NCBI GenBank assembly: GCA_949288715.1
Contig: CASELH010000024.1
Location: 1-48,837, forward strand
From: an uncultured Bacteroides sp.
GTDB taxonomy: Bacteria > Bacteroidota > Bacteroidia > Bacteroidales > Bacteroidaceae
Reading direction: 5' to 3'
DNA: 48,837 nt
Shown here: positions 33,473-43,938 of the stretch, one piece after another
Layout of the letters: every line of letters starts with the position of its first letter
How positions within the stretch are numbered: the stretch's first letter is position 1
Position numbers and translations under genes: made by a program
Notes under the pieces: generated by a model
Seen by the model: only the letters and a program-made list of their open reading frames with translations
Database searches by the model: none
What the model was told of the DNA's origin: nothing

Positions 33473-35326
33473 TCAAGACTTCTGTTCCGGTGTTTGCTTT
33501 AAGAAATTCATAAACTCATTGCCCGTGATGGTTTCTTTCTCTATCAGGAATGTAGCAGCCCGGTGCATAATGTCTATATGCTCGGAAATGATGCGCTTGG
33601 CTTTCTCGTGAGCTTCCTTGATTACACGCAAGACCTCCTTGTCGATGTCGGAAGCCGTTTCGGAAGAACAGGTGAGCGAACTGTCTCCGCCCAAATAGGC
33701 ATTGCTTACCGTCTCAAGAGCCATCATATCATACTTCCCGCTCATTCCGTAACGGGTTATCATCGCGCGCGCCAGTTTCGTAGCCTGCTCTATGTCGTTG
33801 GAAGCACCTGTGGTGACGGTATTGCATACGATTTCTTCGGCTGAACGCCCGCCTGTCAGGGTGACGATGCGGTTGAACAGCTCTTCCTTGTCCAGCAGGA
33901 AATGTTCCCCGCTATCCACTTGCATCGTATAGCCCAAAGCTCCGGAGGTGCGCGGAATGATGGTGATTTTGTGTACCGGTGCGGAATGGGTCTGCATAGC
34001 CGCCACCAACGCGTGCCCGATTTCGTGGTATGCCACGAGTTTCTTCTCCGTGGCGGACAAGACGGCATTCTTCTTTTGCGCACCGGCCAGTACCGTTTCA
34101 ACGCTTTCCTCCAAATCGGAAGTTGTCACCGACTTCCGTCCCATACGGACGGCACGCAAGGCGGCCTCGTTTACGATGTTGGCAAGTTCGGCACCCGATG
34201 AACCTGCCGTGGCACGGGCTACGATGTCCATATCTATGCCCTCGTGTTTCACCTTTTTCAGATGTACGGCAAGGATGGCTTTGCGTCCTTCCAGGTCCGG
34301 CAGTTCCATCTGTACCCGGCGGTCGAAACGTCCGGGACGGAGCATCTCCGGACGATTGGTTGCAGCCAAGATAACCACGCCTTTCCTGCCATCGAAACCG
34401 TCCATTTCCGTCAACAACTGGTTTAAGGTCTGTTCGCGCTCGTCGTTACCCATTCCCGTGTCGCGCCGTTTGCCGATGGCGTCAATCTCATCGATGAAGA
34501 TGATGCAGGGCGCTTTCTCATTCGCCTGCTTGAACAGGTCGCGCACCTTGGCAGCTCCCATTCCAACGAACATCTGCACGAACTCCGAACCGGAGATGGC
34601 GAAAAACGGCACCTTGGCTTCGCCCGCCACGGCACGGGCAATCAATGTCTTTCCCGTTCCCGGAGGACCGACCAGCAACGCGCCTTTGGGCAGCGAGGCA
34701 CCTATCTCGGTATATTTTGCCGGATTGTGCAAGAAGTCAACAATCTCCTTCAAGGTCTCCTTGGCTTCATCCTGCCCGGCTACATCGGCAAAAGTGGTCT
34801 TGATGTCCGATTCGGCATAAATCTTGGCACCGCTGTTTCCGAACGACATAAAGTTTCCTCCGCCTCCCAGCCTGCCCAGACTCTTGCCCGCCTGCCGCCA
34901 GATGAGGTAAAATATCAGACCGGGAAGTATCCACATCAATAAGAAGTTCAATATAGGAGAGTTCTCTTGCGGCACAACCTGATTGAAGGCAATCTTGCGG
35001 TTTTCGTTCGGGCTGTCCGCATTCAGCAAGCGGTCTACCAATTGCGGGTCATTGGTCGCTCCCGTCTGGTAAGCATTAGTCTTGCCACTTTCTTCTGCCG
35101 TGAAATAAATATGACCGCTTTTAATGGCGACTTCTTTTACCAAGCCGCTGTCCACCTTATTAATAAAGGTACCATAATCGGTGTCCTTAATCTGCCGTTG
35201 GGCAATGTTCGGAAAGATAAGCCCGTTCAGCAACAGGACAATCAGGATACCCCAGAAGAATCCCATAAACGGATTTATTTTCGGGGTGTTCGTTGAGGGT
35301 TGTTTCATTTTGTTCTGATTCATCAT
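33473..35326 (-). CDS. ftsH: ATP-dependent zinc metalloprotease FtsH
   Basis: Membrane-anchored AAA+ protease that degrades misfolded or regulatory membrane and cytoplasmic proteins. The 617 residues comprise an N-terminal membrane helix (about 20-40), a periplasmic domain, a second helix (about 125-145), the AAA domain with [23 protein letters not shown] and the second region of homology ([19 protein letters not shown]), and the protease domain with the zinc motif HEIGH (His434, Glu435, His438). From memory, the main Bacteroides FtsH is longer with a different N-terminus, so this may be a second copy, possibly acquired from a Firmicutes-like donor. It lies 44 bp after an outer-membrane barrel gene, same strand. 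Confidence 0.94.
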   Translation of the reverse strand: MMNQNKMKQPSTNTPKINPFMGFFWGILIVLLLNGLIFPNIAQRQIKDTDYGTFINKVDSGLVKEVAIKSGHIYFTAEESGKTNAYQTGATNDPQLVDRLLNADSPNENRKIAFNQVVPQENSPILNFLLMWILPGLIFYLIWRQAGKSLGRLGGGGNFMSFGNSGAKIYAESDIKTTFADVAGQDEAKETLKEIVDFLHNPAKYTEIGASLPKGALLVGPPGTGKTLIARAVAGEAKVPFFAISGSEFVQMFVGMGAAKVRDLFKQANEKAPCIIFIDEIDAIGKRRDTGMGNDEREQTLNQLLTEMDGFDGRKGVVILAATNRPEMLRPGRFDRRVQMELPDLEGRKAILAVHLKKVKHEGIDMDIVARATAGSSGAELANIVNEAALRAVRMGRKSVTTSDLEESVETVLAGAQKKNAVLSATEKKLVAYHEIGHALVAAMQTHSAPVHKITIIPRTSGALGYTMQVDSGEHFLLDKEELFNRIVTLTGGRSAEEIVCNTVTTGASNDIEQATKLARAMITRYGMSGKYDMMALETVSNAYLGGDSSLTCSSETASDIDKEVLRVIKEAHEKAKRIISEHIDIMHRAATFLIEKETITGNEFMNFLKQTPEQKS

Positions 35327-35370
35327 TGTTGTTTGTGTATGGTTAGGTTATTTATACCTTAACTTCGAGT

Positions 35371-36081
35371 TTATTGTTTTCCGAAAGCCCAGCCAAGGGT
35401 CAATCCTACGTCCCAAATGTAGTTGGAAGAATAGCCGCCTGCAGGCACGCCGTCCAGCTGCCTGCCCGTCAGGAAATGGATGTTGGTGTAAATGCCTGCA
35501 AAGAAGTTACGCGTGATGCGGTAAGCAGACTCCAGGTTGGCTCCTACGCCGAAATGCCAGCGTGCACCGGCTTCCAGCACATGGTCTCCGCCTTCAATGG
35601 GGCGGATAGTGGCTTTGGTGCCGATAGCGGAAATGGAAGGGGCGACTTCAAGCGTCCACCGGCTGTAGCGTGTCCGCTCATAGAATCCCAAGAGGTTAAA
35701 GTTCAACTGCGCAGTGTAGCGCTGGGTGAAGACATCGCTCTGCAAGTCGCCGAAACGCCATCCGTTCAACAGTATGTCTGCCTGACTTTCACGTGAACTC
35801 AAATGTTCCCGCCCCCATAAGGCTTGCCCTTCCAGCGAAAGCACAGGATTAAAACGATAACCCACATAAGGAATAACATTCCATCCAAACCGCGCTCTGT
35901 CCGTACCGAAACTAGTAAACGTGCTTACGGCAAAGGGGAAACCTGTCTCTACACCCACATACCAGCCTTCCAAGTCGGCTTTATCCAACTGGTTTCCGGC
36001 ATCGCGTGCCACTGCTTCCTGCGGGAACAGCACGCAAAGAAGGGATGCTATTCCCAACATTGATAACTTTATACGTTTCAT
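35371..36081 (-). CDS. Outer membrane beta-barrel protein
   Basis: A 236-residue protein with a signal peptide (MKRIKLSMLGIASLLCVLFPQEAVA, probable cut before RDAGN). The rest is rich in alternating polar and aromatic strands (WYVGVETGFPFAVSTF, GWNVIPYVGYRFNPVLSLEGQ, LNFNLLGFYERTRYSRWTLEVAP, NYIWDVGLTLGWAF), typical of an 8-to-10-strand outer-membrane barrel. It ends in a strand without the usual terminal Phe. Function unknown. The start at 36081 is preferred over an in-frame ATG at 36147 because of the signal peptide. It probably forms a two-gene unit with ftsH, and array E lies upstream. Confidence 0.8.
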   Translation of the reverse strand: MKRIKLSMLGIASLLCVLFPQEAVARDAGNQLDKADLEGWYVGVETGFPFAVSTFTSFGTDRARFGWNVIPYVGYRFNPVLSLEGQALWGREHLSSRESQADILLNGWRFGDLQSDVFTQRYTAQLNFNLLGFYERTRYSRWTLEVAPSISAIGTKATIRPIEGGDHVLEAGARWHFGVGANLESAYRITRNFFAGIYTNIHFLTGRQLDGVPAGGYSSNYIWDVGLTLGWAFGKQ

Positions 36082-36239
36082 AATCTCTGTCAATTGCTTT
36101 TTCACCCTGCAAAGTAACGGCATTCTCAGAATATCCGGGTGTTCCATACCTATCCGACTCTATTCCGAATGTCACATTTTGAACGTATTGTTTTGATTTA
36201 TAACTTTTTCTATCCCCGCACACTCATAGCCCGACATTT

Positions 36240-36383
36240 CTACGCTGCAGCCCAAGCACGGCCATGCAAGGCCTTAAAGGCCAGGAAGCAGGGCCTTAAA
36301 GGCTACGAAGCTACGCTTTAAAGGCCAGGAAGCAAGCCTTAGAAGGCCAGGAAACGAGGCTTTAAAGCGTACAAAAAGAGCGG
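36240..36383. repeat. 22-nt tandem array E
   Basis: Five clear 22-nt units run 36262-36371, with weaker flanking units. Each holds a form of GCA(A/G)G(G/C)C(C/T)TTAAAGGC(C/T)A, such as CCATGCAAGGCCTTAAAGG at 36262. Many contain the near-palindrome GGCCTTAAAGGCC. The unit register matches that of arrays A and F. The array sits in the 375-bp gap upstream of the beta-barrel gene and downstream of glgP; the remaining part of the gap is AT-rich and has no gene. Confidence 0.83.
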
Positions 36384-36419
36384 GAGGCACACCACTCGGT
36401 AAGTAGTGCACCCCCCGCT
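36373..36419 (-). terminator. Intrinsic terminator of the glycogen operon
   Basis: On the minus strand a 16-17 bp stem with few mismatches (AGCGGGGGGTGCACTAC with GTGGTGTGCCTCCCGCT) is followed by CTTTTTG, about 40 bp after the glgP stop. Its T-run overlaps the last unit of array E. Confidence 0.85.
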
Positions 36420-36456
36420 TTCTGTTATGAAGAATCTAAGGATATGTCAGCCTTTA

Positions 36457-39021
36457 TCAGATGAACCAGCGTACATAGCAGAAGTCTTGGCGATGAGGCA
36501 GGTCGGGATTCTTCGGGAACATACGGTAAGAAACCTTGAAGCTTCCTGCATTCTCCAACTTATGATTCAGCTGGAAGGTGTACAGGTTGCCCTCTTTCTT
36601 CACCACCTTGAACGGCTCTACGGAGTAGATGTGCTGCTTGCCATCCTGGCCGGTGTAGGTAGTCACCAGCTCCAGGCCGATGGCATCGTTAAGGCCTTTC
36701 TCGTCGATGACGAAGGTGATGGTGTAGTCCTTGCCGCTCTCGATGGAACCGGTCTGCACATCCTCCGGTTTCTGGGCGGAAACCACCTCGATGCTATCCC
36801 ACTTGGCCACCACTTCTTCCTTCCATGCGGCAATCTCCTTGGCCTTCTCGTAGTTATTGGCAGCAAGGGCATGGAAACGCTTGGCCTCCTTGGTGTAGAA
36901 CTTGGCATAATAGTCGTCCAGCTGGCGCTTCATGGTGTAGTGCGGAGCAATCTGGGCAATGGAGTTCTTGATGGTTCTGACCCAACCTTCGGAATAGCCC
37001 TTCTCGTTGCGGGCATAGAACAAAGGCAGAATCTTCGTCTCCAGAATGCTGTAAATGGTAGCGGCGTCCAGCTGGTCTTGATGGTCTTGGTTCTGATACG
37101 TGCGCTTATCCGTCAAAGCCCAACCGGCACCTTCGCGGTAGCCTTCCAGCCACCAGCCGTCGAGCACGGAGAAATTAACCACACCGTTCATCAGCGCCTT
37201 TTCGCCAGACGTACCGGAGGCTTCCAACGGACGGGTAGGCGTGTTCAGCCAAATGTCGACACCCGATATAAGGCGGCGAGCCAACTGCATGTCGTAATTC
37301 TCCAAGAAGATAATCTTGCCCAGGAATTCAGGACGGCGGGATACTTCGATAATGCGCTTAATCAACCCCTGCCCTGCGCCGTCGTGGGGATGAGCCTTGC
37401 CGGCAAAAAGGAATTGAACAGGATAGTCGGGGTTGTTGACAATCTTAGACAGACGGTCCAAATCAGTAAACAGCAGGTGGGCACGCTTGTACGTGGCAAA
37501 GCGGCGTGCAAAACCTATCAGCAATGCATTGGGATTGATTTTCTCGAGCAACGAAACAATGCGCGAGGGGTCGCCCTGGTTCTTCAACCACGACTCGCTG
37601 AACTGGCGGCGGATATAGTCGATAAGCTTGTTCTTCAGCTTCAGGCGGGTTTTCCAAATCTCTTCATCGGGCACGTTGTAAATAGCCTCCCAGATTTTAG
37701 GATTGGACTGGTCGTACCAGAAGTTCTCGTCGAAGTGGGCGGCATAAAGCTGTTTCCACTCCGTGGCGCTCCAAGTGGGGAAGTGCACGCCGTTGGTGAC
37801 GTAGCCTACATGGTTCTCTTCGGGGAAATAGCCCTTCCAGATAGAAGAGAACATTTCCTGCGAAACTTTTCCGTGCAGCCAGCTTACACCATTCACCTCC
37901 TGCGAAGTATTGCAAGCAAAAACAGACATGCAGAAGCGCTCGCCCTTGTCGCCCGGATTGTTGCGTCCCAAGTCCATCAGGTCGTCCCAGCTGATACCCA
38001 TCTTAGCAGGATAACCACCCATGTACTTGCCAAACAAGCCCTCGTCGAAATAGTCGTGGCCGGCAGGAACGGGCGTATGCACCGTGTACAACGATGAAGC
38101 ACGCACCAGCTCAATGGCCTGGTCGTAGCTCAAGCCTTCGGCTACATAGTCGCAAATGCGTTGCACGTTGATCAGCGCGGCATGGCCTTCGTTGCAATGA
38201 TAAACATCTTTCTTGATGCCCAGCTTCTTCAACAACAAGATACCGCCGATACCCAAAAGGATTTCTTGCTTCAAGCGGTTCTCCCAATCGCCGCCGTAAA
38301 GCAGGTGGGTAATGGGACGGTCGAACTCGCTGTTCATTTCATTATCCGTATCGAGCAAGTAGAGGGGAACGCGGCCTACATTGACACGCCAAACCAGGGC
38401 ATGCACATAGTAATCCAAGTAGGGAACATCGACAATAACCTGATTTCCGTTCTCGTCCAGCACACGGTCGATGGGCAACTGGCCGAAGTTCTGAGCCTCA
38501 TAGTTGGCTATCTGCTGGCCGTCCATGGAAAGGGTTTGAGTGAAATACCCATAGCGGTACAGGAAGCCTACGCCACACATATCCACATTGCTGTCCGAAG
38601 CCTCTTTCAGGTAATCGCCGGCCAAAATGCCAAGACCTCCCGAATAAATCTTCAAAACGCTGTTCAAGCCATACTCCATGCTGAAATAGGCCACAGAGGG
38701 GCGCTTGCCGTCAGGCTTCACATCCATATAATTACGGAACTTGGAGTAGACATCCTCCATTCTCCGCAAAATCACCTTATCTTTCGCCAAAGCTTCGAGC
38801 TTAGCGTAGCTCATTCGTTCGAGCAGAAGTACGGGATTCTGCCCGACTTCTTTCCAGAGAGAGGGATCCAAATCTCTGAACAGCTCGGTGGCTTCATAGT
38901 TCCAAGCCCACCAGATATTACGCGCCAGTTCAGACAATTTCTCCAATTCAACGGGTATGTGGGACTTAACATTAACGTCCCTCCAGTTGGGAGCATTCAC
39001 ATTACTCACTTTAATCTTCAT
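36457..39021 (-). CDS. glgP: Alpha-glucan (glycogen) phosphorylase
   Basis: Releases glucose 1-phosphate from glycogen or other alpha-1,4-glucans using phosphate and PLP. The 854-residue protein belongs to the compact alpha-glucan phosphorylase branch (opening [29 protein letters not shown], lacking the long regulatory N-terminus of animal and maltodextrin enzymes). Visible motifs are [78 protein letters not shown] and the PLP site [14 protein letters not shown], where Lys608 is the expected PLP lysine. About 130 C-terminal residues form an extra beta domain. It lies 65 bp after glycogen synthase in the same direction, so storage and mobilisation share a transcript. Confidence 0.95.
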   Translation of the reverse strand: MKIKVSNVNAPNWRDVNVKSHIPVELEKLSELARNIWWAWNYEATELFRDLDPSLWKEVGQNPVLLLERMSYAKLEALAKDKVILRRMEDVYSKFRNYMDVKPDGKRPSVAYFSMEYGLNSVLKIYSGGLGILAGDYLKEASDSNVDMCGVGFLYRYGYFTQTLSMDGQQIANYEAQNFGQLPIDRVLDENGNQVIVDVPYLDYYVHALVWRVNVGRVPLYLLDTDNEMNSEFDRPITHLLYGGDWENRLKQEILLGIGGILLLKKLGIKKDVYHCNEGHAALINVQRICDYVAEGLSYDQAIELVRASSLYTVHTPVPAGHDYFDEGLFGKYMGGYPAKMGISWDDLMDLGRNNPGDKGERFCMSVFACNTSQEVNGVSWLHGKVSQEMFSSIWKGYFPEENHVGYVTNGVHFPTWSATEWKQLYAAHFDENFWYDQSNPKIWEAIYNVPDEEIWKTRLKLKNKLIDYIRRQFSESWLKNQGDPSRIVSLLEKINPNALLIGFARRFATYKRAHLLFTDLDRLSKIVNNPDYPVQFLFAGKAHPHDGAGQGLIKRIIEVSRRPEFLGKIIFLENYDMQLARRLISGVDIWLNTPTRPLEASGTSGEKALMNGVVNFSVLDGWWLEGYREGAGWALTDKRTYQNQDHQDQLDAATIYSILETKILPLFYARNEKGYSEGWVRTIKNSIAQIAPHYTMKRQLDDYYAKFYTKEAKRFHALAANNYEKAKEIAAWKEEVVAKWDSIEVVSAQKPEDVQTGSIESGKDYTITFVIDEKGLNDAIGLELVTTYTGQDGKQHIYSVEPFKVVKKEGNLYTFQLNHKLENAGSFKVSYRMFPKNPDLPHRQDFCYVRWFI

Positions 39022-39086
39022 GTCTTAAAAACTTTGATCCGTTAATTAAATTCTTACATATCCGAAAAAGGGAATCATGGCTTAAG

Positions 39087-40751
39087 TCATCCCCTCTTCA
39101 ATCGCTCTACAGACTTGCGCAAAGCCAAGTCATAAGCCTCATAATAATATTGTATAAAGTGCTTCCACAAGGCCTGCTCTGCCACCTGGGCGGCACGCTG
39201 GCGGATAGTCTGCACCTCACGGGGTGTCTTGTCCGAGAATGAGGCGATAGTGTCCTTGATGCCATCGGCTACTTCCGAGTAGTTGTAGTCCGAGCGGTGC
39301 AACACTTCCACCCCGTCTTCTATGCCATGCTGATTTTTTAAGCTGTTCACCCACAAGCCAAAACCGGCCAAATCGGTAGTAATGGTAGGTACACGGAAAG
39401 CCACACTCTCCAACGGGGTGTATCCCCAAGGCTCATAATAAGAGGCATACACACTAAGGTCTTCACCAAGCACCAGGTCATAGTAGCTCTTGTTGAAAAT
39501 GCCGTCTTTCCCATCTAGATAGCAGGGAACGAACATGACTTTAACCTTATCTTCGGGCGCATTGTTCATGCCTAAATACTTCAGCATGTCCAGCACCTGG
39601 TCGTGTGTCATATTATGCAACCAATGGGTGATGAAAGGACAATGTAAAGGCGTGGTAAACTTGTCGCGGCTCTTGAGGCGCTCACGCAAATCTTCACGCG
39701 CATCTCCCACCCAACCGGGAACGCTGACGAAGGCCAGCACATTCTTCTTCAAGTCTTTATCGCGATTCGAGCGGTTCATGGCCTCCAGAAAGACATCCAG
39801 GCCTTTGTTCTTAAACTCATAGCGCCCGCTTGTGCCTACAATCAAGGTGTCTTCGCCAAGGTTAGTGCCCAGCAAGCAATTGGCAACATGCAACATCGCC
39901 GTGCGGGCACGTTTTCTTTTACCGCCAAAAGTAATGCCTTTCGGGACGAAATCGTCTTCAAACCCGTTCATTAGAATCACATCGGCAGGCTTGTCGAGCA
40001 GCTCTTTGCATTCATTGTTGGTTATCTCGCTCACCGTAGTGAAGCAGTCCACATAATGAGCCGTCTGCTTTTCAATGGAGTGCTTGGATTGCATGTTCAA
40101 CTCCTCGGCCATCTGGTCTCCATTGTAGGCAAAAAGATAATCATACAAAGGCTTGTTGTTGCTGGCAATAGAACGCCCGATGGATGTGGCATGAGTAGTA
40201 AAAATGGTAGCGATTTCGGGCACTGCCGTCTGCAGATAAAGTGCTCCCATCCCCGTCATCCATTCATGAGCCTGGAATATCACCTTGTCTGTTTCAGTCA
40301 GATTATAGCGGTAGAAACTCTCCACCACCTTGCCTGCAGCGTAGGCAAACATACACGATTCATCGTAATCGCCATAGGCATGAAGGGAATCGACTTGGTA
40401 TCGGTTCCACATATCGGTATAAATCTCGTTCTTTTGGGAGAAGAAGGGCTGAAAATCTACTAAGATCACTATAGGTTCACCCGGAATGTTCCAACGACCG
40501 ACACGAACGGACAAATGTTCGTTTTCTACAGCCCGCTTTTTCCATGCGGCGCACAGATTGTCCGACTCAGTAAACATGGGATTCTCTTTCCCTTGCCAGA
40601 TATCGGGGCCTATAAAAATGATTCTATCACGGAACTTAGCCTGTAAAGTATTGGCGCGTGTAGACAAAACGGTATAAATGCCGCCCACTTTGTTACAAAC
40701 TTCCCAACTTGCTTCAAATATATAATCGGGGGTTAGTAAGTCATCAATCAT
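39087..40751 (-). CDS. Glycogen synthase, GT3-type
   Basis: Glycosyltransferase adding glucose to alpha-glucan. The 554 residues resemble the eukaryotic-type GT3 family rather than GlgA (GT5): DYIFEASWEVCNKVGGIYTVLSTRA at the start, HEWMTGMGALYL, HATSIGRSIAS, TVSEITNNEC and the C-terminal donor-binding YYEPWGYTPLESVAF with the two conserved Glu residues. The start is set at ATG 40751. An in-frame ATG at 40787 exists, but a promoter box at 40775-40782 would place it upstream of the transcription start. It is first in the operon with glgP. No branching enzyme or ADP-glucose pyrophosphorylase is in the window, consistent with a UDP- or ADP-glucose donor made elsewhere. Confidence 0.93.
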   Translation of the reverse strand: MIDDLLTPDYIFEASWEVCNKVGGIYTVLSTRANTLQAKFRDRIIFIGPDIWQGKENPMFTESDNLCAAWKKRAVENEHLSVRVGRWNIPGEPIVILVDFQPFFSQKNEIYTDMWNRYQVDSLHAYGDYDESCMFAYAAGKVVESFYRYNLTETDKVIFQAHEWMTGMGALYLQTAVPEIATIFTTHATSIGRSIASNNKPLYDYLFAYNGDQMAEELNMQSKHSIEKQTAHYVDCFTTVSEITNNECKELLDKPADVILMNGFEDDFVPKGITFGGKRKRARTAMLHVANCLLGTNLGEDTLIVGTSGRYEFKNKGLDVFLEAMNRSNRDKDLKKNVLAFVSVPGWVGDAREDLRERLKSRDKFTTPLHCPFITHWLHNMTHDQVLDMLKYLGMNNAPEDKVKVMFVPCYLDGKDGIFNKSYYDLVLGEDLSVYASYYEPWGYTPLESVAFRVPTITTDLAGFGLWVNSLKNQHGIEDGVEVLHRSDYNYSEVADGIKDTIASFSDKTPREVQTIRQRAAQVAEQALWKHFIQYYYEAYDLALRKSVERLKRG

Positions 40752-40774
40752 ATATCCATTTTCATTAATGGCTG

Positions 40775-40782
40775 CAAAAGTA
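40775..40782 (-). promoter_or_regulatory. Putative -7 box of the glycogen operon
   Basis: The minus strand reads TACTTTTG, matching TAnnTTTG. It lies 24 nt upstream of the ATG at 40751 and inside the 5' part of the alternative longer frame, which favours the shorter start. Confidence 0.5.
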
Positions 40783-40911
40783 CACATTATTCTTTGAAAA
40801 ATAGGCTTCTAACCCGGAAAAATAAAAGCTCACCCGAAAAAAATCACTCAGATAAAAGAAGAATATACTCTGACGAGGGGTAGAAAGATTCCTTTTCCTA
40901 TAATCCAATGC

Positions 40912-40955
40912 ATTGCCCGATACCGCACACACGAAAACCGGCGATATCGGGCAAT
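40912..40955. terminator. Hairpin after the V-ATPase operon
   Basis: A perfect 11-bp inverted repeat, ATTGCCCGATA and TATCGGGCAAT, with a 22-nt loop, lies about 43 bp past the stop of the K subunit gene and about 130 bp before the glycogen promoter. No T-run follows on the minus strand, so it may be a terminator without a run, a processing site or an operator. Confidence 0.5.
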
Positions 40956-40997
40956 TCCATCACTCTTCTGTAAAAGAATAAAATTCAAGAAAACGCG

Positions 40998-41423
<426 letters not shown>

Positions 41424-41478
41424 TCAATTTATTTGTTTTTTAATTAATACTAGCTATCCATTCTTCTTTGCAGAACCA

Positions 41479-43314
41479 TTATTCTTTTACGGCAGCAAAA
41501 GGCTTATAGGCTTCGCCTTTGCCTTCGTAGCCCGAATTTTTGAAATATTCCACAAAGGTAAGACGCAAAGGATGTACAAATGCACTCAGGCAAGACATGG
41601 CGATATTCAAAGCATGCCCGAATACGAGAATCAGACCGCACAACAACCAGCCGATTACAGGTCCGGCCGCATCGTTGACCATAAAAGCAATTTGGTTGAA
41701 CACGCCACCCAACATGCCGCCTGCCAGACCTAAGGCATACAGACGTATGTAAGAAAGCACGTCGCCACCAAGTCCCGTGGCCATGTTGTATGTATCCCAC
41801 AACCCTGCGCCGATATTCAAGAATACGTTTCTATGCAGATTGTTGAGCAAATAGATGCCTATGCCGGCCACGCTACCTATAATGATGAAAGCCCACTGAG
41901 TAACATTGGCCGATATCACTTCAAAGAACGAAAGTCCGCCCGTGCAGATAAAGCCTATCACCAATAATAACCACCCCCAGTTGCTAATGGCTTCCTTGAA
42001 GCCATAGCGCACGGTTTGCACAATAGCCTTTATGGTCATGGCAAGGCAGACATGCACCACGCCAATCAAAAGGGCAAGCAACATCTGCTTATCGTAGGAG
42101 GTATCGCCAATCTTGCCCGTTATCATAAACTGCTTGATGCCTTCCGGCAAGTCGACATCCATCAACGACACTCCGAAGAACGTGCCGAAGATGGCACCGA
42201 TAATAGTAGTGCCGATGCCCAACGATATGACCAGATTCATCATGCCGGCCAAAGACTTGGACAATTTACGCTTCAATATAAATCCCAAGGCTATCAGAAC
42301 CAATCCGTAACCTGCATCGCCCATACAGAAAGCGAAAAACAGCGTAAAGAAAGGTGCAATAATAGGGGTGGGGTCGAACTCTGCGTAATCGGGCATGCCA
42401 TACATCTTGGTCAAGACCTCATACAGGCGCACAAAAGCATTGTTCTTCAGCTTAATAGGTGCATTGTCTTCCTTGGTAGCCTTCCTTATCTGATAATATA
42501 CATCAGAGGCATCGAGGAACTTGCGAACTTCTGCTTCATTTTCTTCAGGAATCCATCCTTCCAGCAAGATGACCGAGCCATCCGCCATCCATTCACTATT
42601 AAGGCGCACTTGCATCAAGTCTATGTCTTCCTGAAGCTGAAGATTTGCCTGCCCCAAGGTTTGGCAAAAGCGCCGGCAATATTCGCACAAGTCATCCGTT
42701 GCCTGCGCAATGAGTTTCTCCGTATTTTGCCGCTTCTGCTTCAATTCATCCAGACTCAACGAGGGTAAGCGCAAAGGCTCCAATGCATCTTCCTCGCTCT
42801 GAGCATCTCCCGGAGTTACGGTTATGAAATAGATGTGGGCATTTTCTTCCTTTACAACAATGGCATTGTGCTGCTCTCCCCACTCGGCATCATACTCTTT
42901 CGAAGGGCATGCATAAAAACGGATATGCCAGCCGGCATTGTCCAAGCGCTTGACAGCATCCCAATCAAAATTGCCCCAAACTTCCATTTGGGCGATGTCC
43001 TTGTCTATGCCGGGCAATTGCTGGTTAAGCTCCTGGATGTGCTCTTTACGCTCCTCATAACCGGCAACAACCTCTTCGGCAGAGACGTCGGCATGTACGT
43101 TCGCATCGGCCTTTTCCCCGGCCCGGGTTTGCATTTCTTGGAATATTGTTTTGTAAGATGCACGGCGCTGCAAGGCTTGTTGCAGCGTTTCGTCCATTTC
43201 GCCACGTTGCTGCTCCACCACATGCACCACTCCCAGTGCCCGCAGTTGCTCAAGAAACGCTTCATATTCCTTATGATAGATAAGGAACGATAATTTCTTC
43301 ATTCTTGCAATCAT
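41479..43314 (-). CDS. ntpI: V-type ATPase subunit I (stator a-subunit)
   Basis: Membrane stator subunit that passes ions to the rotor ring. The 611 residues consist of a cytoplasmic N-terminal half with coiled coils (MIARMKKLSFLIYHKEYEAFLEQL; about residues 60-120 and 200-240) and a C-terminal membrane half with about seven helices. The region GDVLSYIRLYALGLAGGMLGGVFNQIA carries the essential Arg facing the ring glutamate. The ATG overlaps the stop of the D gene by four bases (ATGA), so the two are translationally coupled. Length is close to bacterial NtpI (about 600-660). Confidence 0.96.
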   Translation of the reverse strand: MIARMKKLSFLIYHKEYEAFLEQLRALGVVHVVEQQRGEMDETLQQALQRRASYKTIFQEMQTRAGEKADANVHADVSAEEVVAGYEERKEHIQELNQQLPGIDKDIAQMEVWGNFDWDAVKRLDNAGWHIRFYACPSKEYDAEWGEQHNAIVVKEENAHIYFITVTPGDAQSEEDALEPLRLPSLSLDELKQKRQNTEKLIAQATDDLCEYCRRFCQTLGQANLQLQEDIDLMQVRLNSEWMADGSVILLEGWIPEENEAEVRKFLDASDVYYQIRKATKEDNAPIKLKNNAFVRLYEVLTKMYGMPDYAEFDPTPIIAPFFTLFFAFCMGDAGYGLVLIALGFILKRKLSKSLAGMMNLVISLGIGTTIIGAIFGTFFGVSLMDVDLPEGIKQFMITGKIGDTSYDKQMLLALLIGVVHVCLAMTIKAIVQTVRYGFKEAISNWGWLLLVIGFICTGGLSFFEVISANVTQWAFIIIGSVAGIGIYLLNNLHRNVFLNIGAGLWDTYNMATGLGGDVLSYIRLYALGLAGGMLGGVFNQIAFMVNDAAGPVIGWLLCGLILVFGHALNIAMSCLSAFVHPLRLTFVEYFKNSGYEGKGEAYKPFAAVKE

Positions 43315-43913
43315 GCTTCCTCCTCCTTTCGTTGTTCCTGATGGGACTTCATGATTTTCTGCGATGATTTGGACAGGTTCTCCTCGTCTTCCATAAAGCG
43401 CTTTATCTTCCGCAAAGCATCCTGATAGCCGGGTATCTGCACCTTTTCAAAGAGGTTCACTTTCTGCGTTGTCTTCTTGCGTGCATGTTCAAGCAGATTG
43501 AGCTTGGCCAGCGTGAACTCACGCTCTATGGCTGTCCGTGCCAATTCTTTCAGCAAATAAATGCCATCCGTATACCATTTGGGTGAGTTGAACATACTGA
43601 ATGGGCGCACTTCAAACTCCACATTCTCCATCATGGGCACACGTACTCCGGCAATTTTTCGGACTCCCAGATGCACATCGCCCAATTTTATCAACGATGC
43701 GTCAAATTCACTCCAAAGGGCAAACATGGCTTCATAGGCTTGGATTTCTTTTTCCAACCTGGCTTCAAGCATTACGGCATCATTTTTGCAACGCTTTACC
43801 TCCATACGCAAGGCGCTCTCCTTATTTTTAATAATAGGAAGCGTGCGCAAACGTATCTTCAACTGCTTCTCGAGCTGCTGGAGCGAAGTCTTATTATACT
43901 GAAATTTTATCAT
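43311..43913 (-). CDS. ntpD: V-type ATPase central stalk subunit D
   Basis: Rotor shaft subunit within the A3B3 head. The 200-residue protein is almost all alpha-helical: the N-terminal helix contains NKTSLQQLEKQLKIRLRTLPIIKNKESAL and the C-terminal one KTTQKVNLFEKVQIPGYQDALRKIKRFMEDEE, the V-type D signature (VNLFEK..IP). The coiled-coil pair with a short beta-containing middle (about 85-125) is as expected. It lies 25 bp after the B gene and overlaps the I gene by 4 bp. No F subunit, its usual rotor partner, is found next to it. Confidence 0.95.
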   Translation of the reverse strand: MIKFQYNKTSLQQLEKQLKIRLRTLPIIKNKESALRMEVKRCKNDAVMLEARLEKEIQAYEAMFALWSEFDASLIKLGDVHLGVRKIAGVRVPMMENVEFEVRPFSMFNSPKWYTDGIYLLKELARTAIEREFTLAKLNLLEHARKKTTQKVNLFEKVQIPGYQDALRKIKRFMEDEENLSKSSQKIMKSHQEQRKEEEA

Positions 43914-43938
43914 AGGATAATCATCTCCTTCTCATTGT

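Noticed and set aside
36082-36239. Possible small gene or tRNA upstream of the beta-barrel gene
   Set aside because: No cloverleaf, no open frame with a ribosome site; only AT-rich DNA and a weak promoter-like TTACTTTG near 36112.
36406-38097. 563-codon plus-strand frame opposite glgP
   Set aside because: Antisense of the phosphorylase including its PLP site; no ribosome site or family resemblance.
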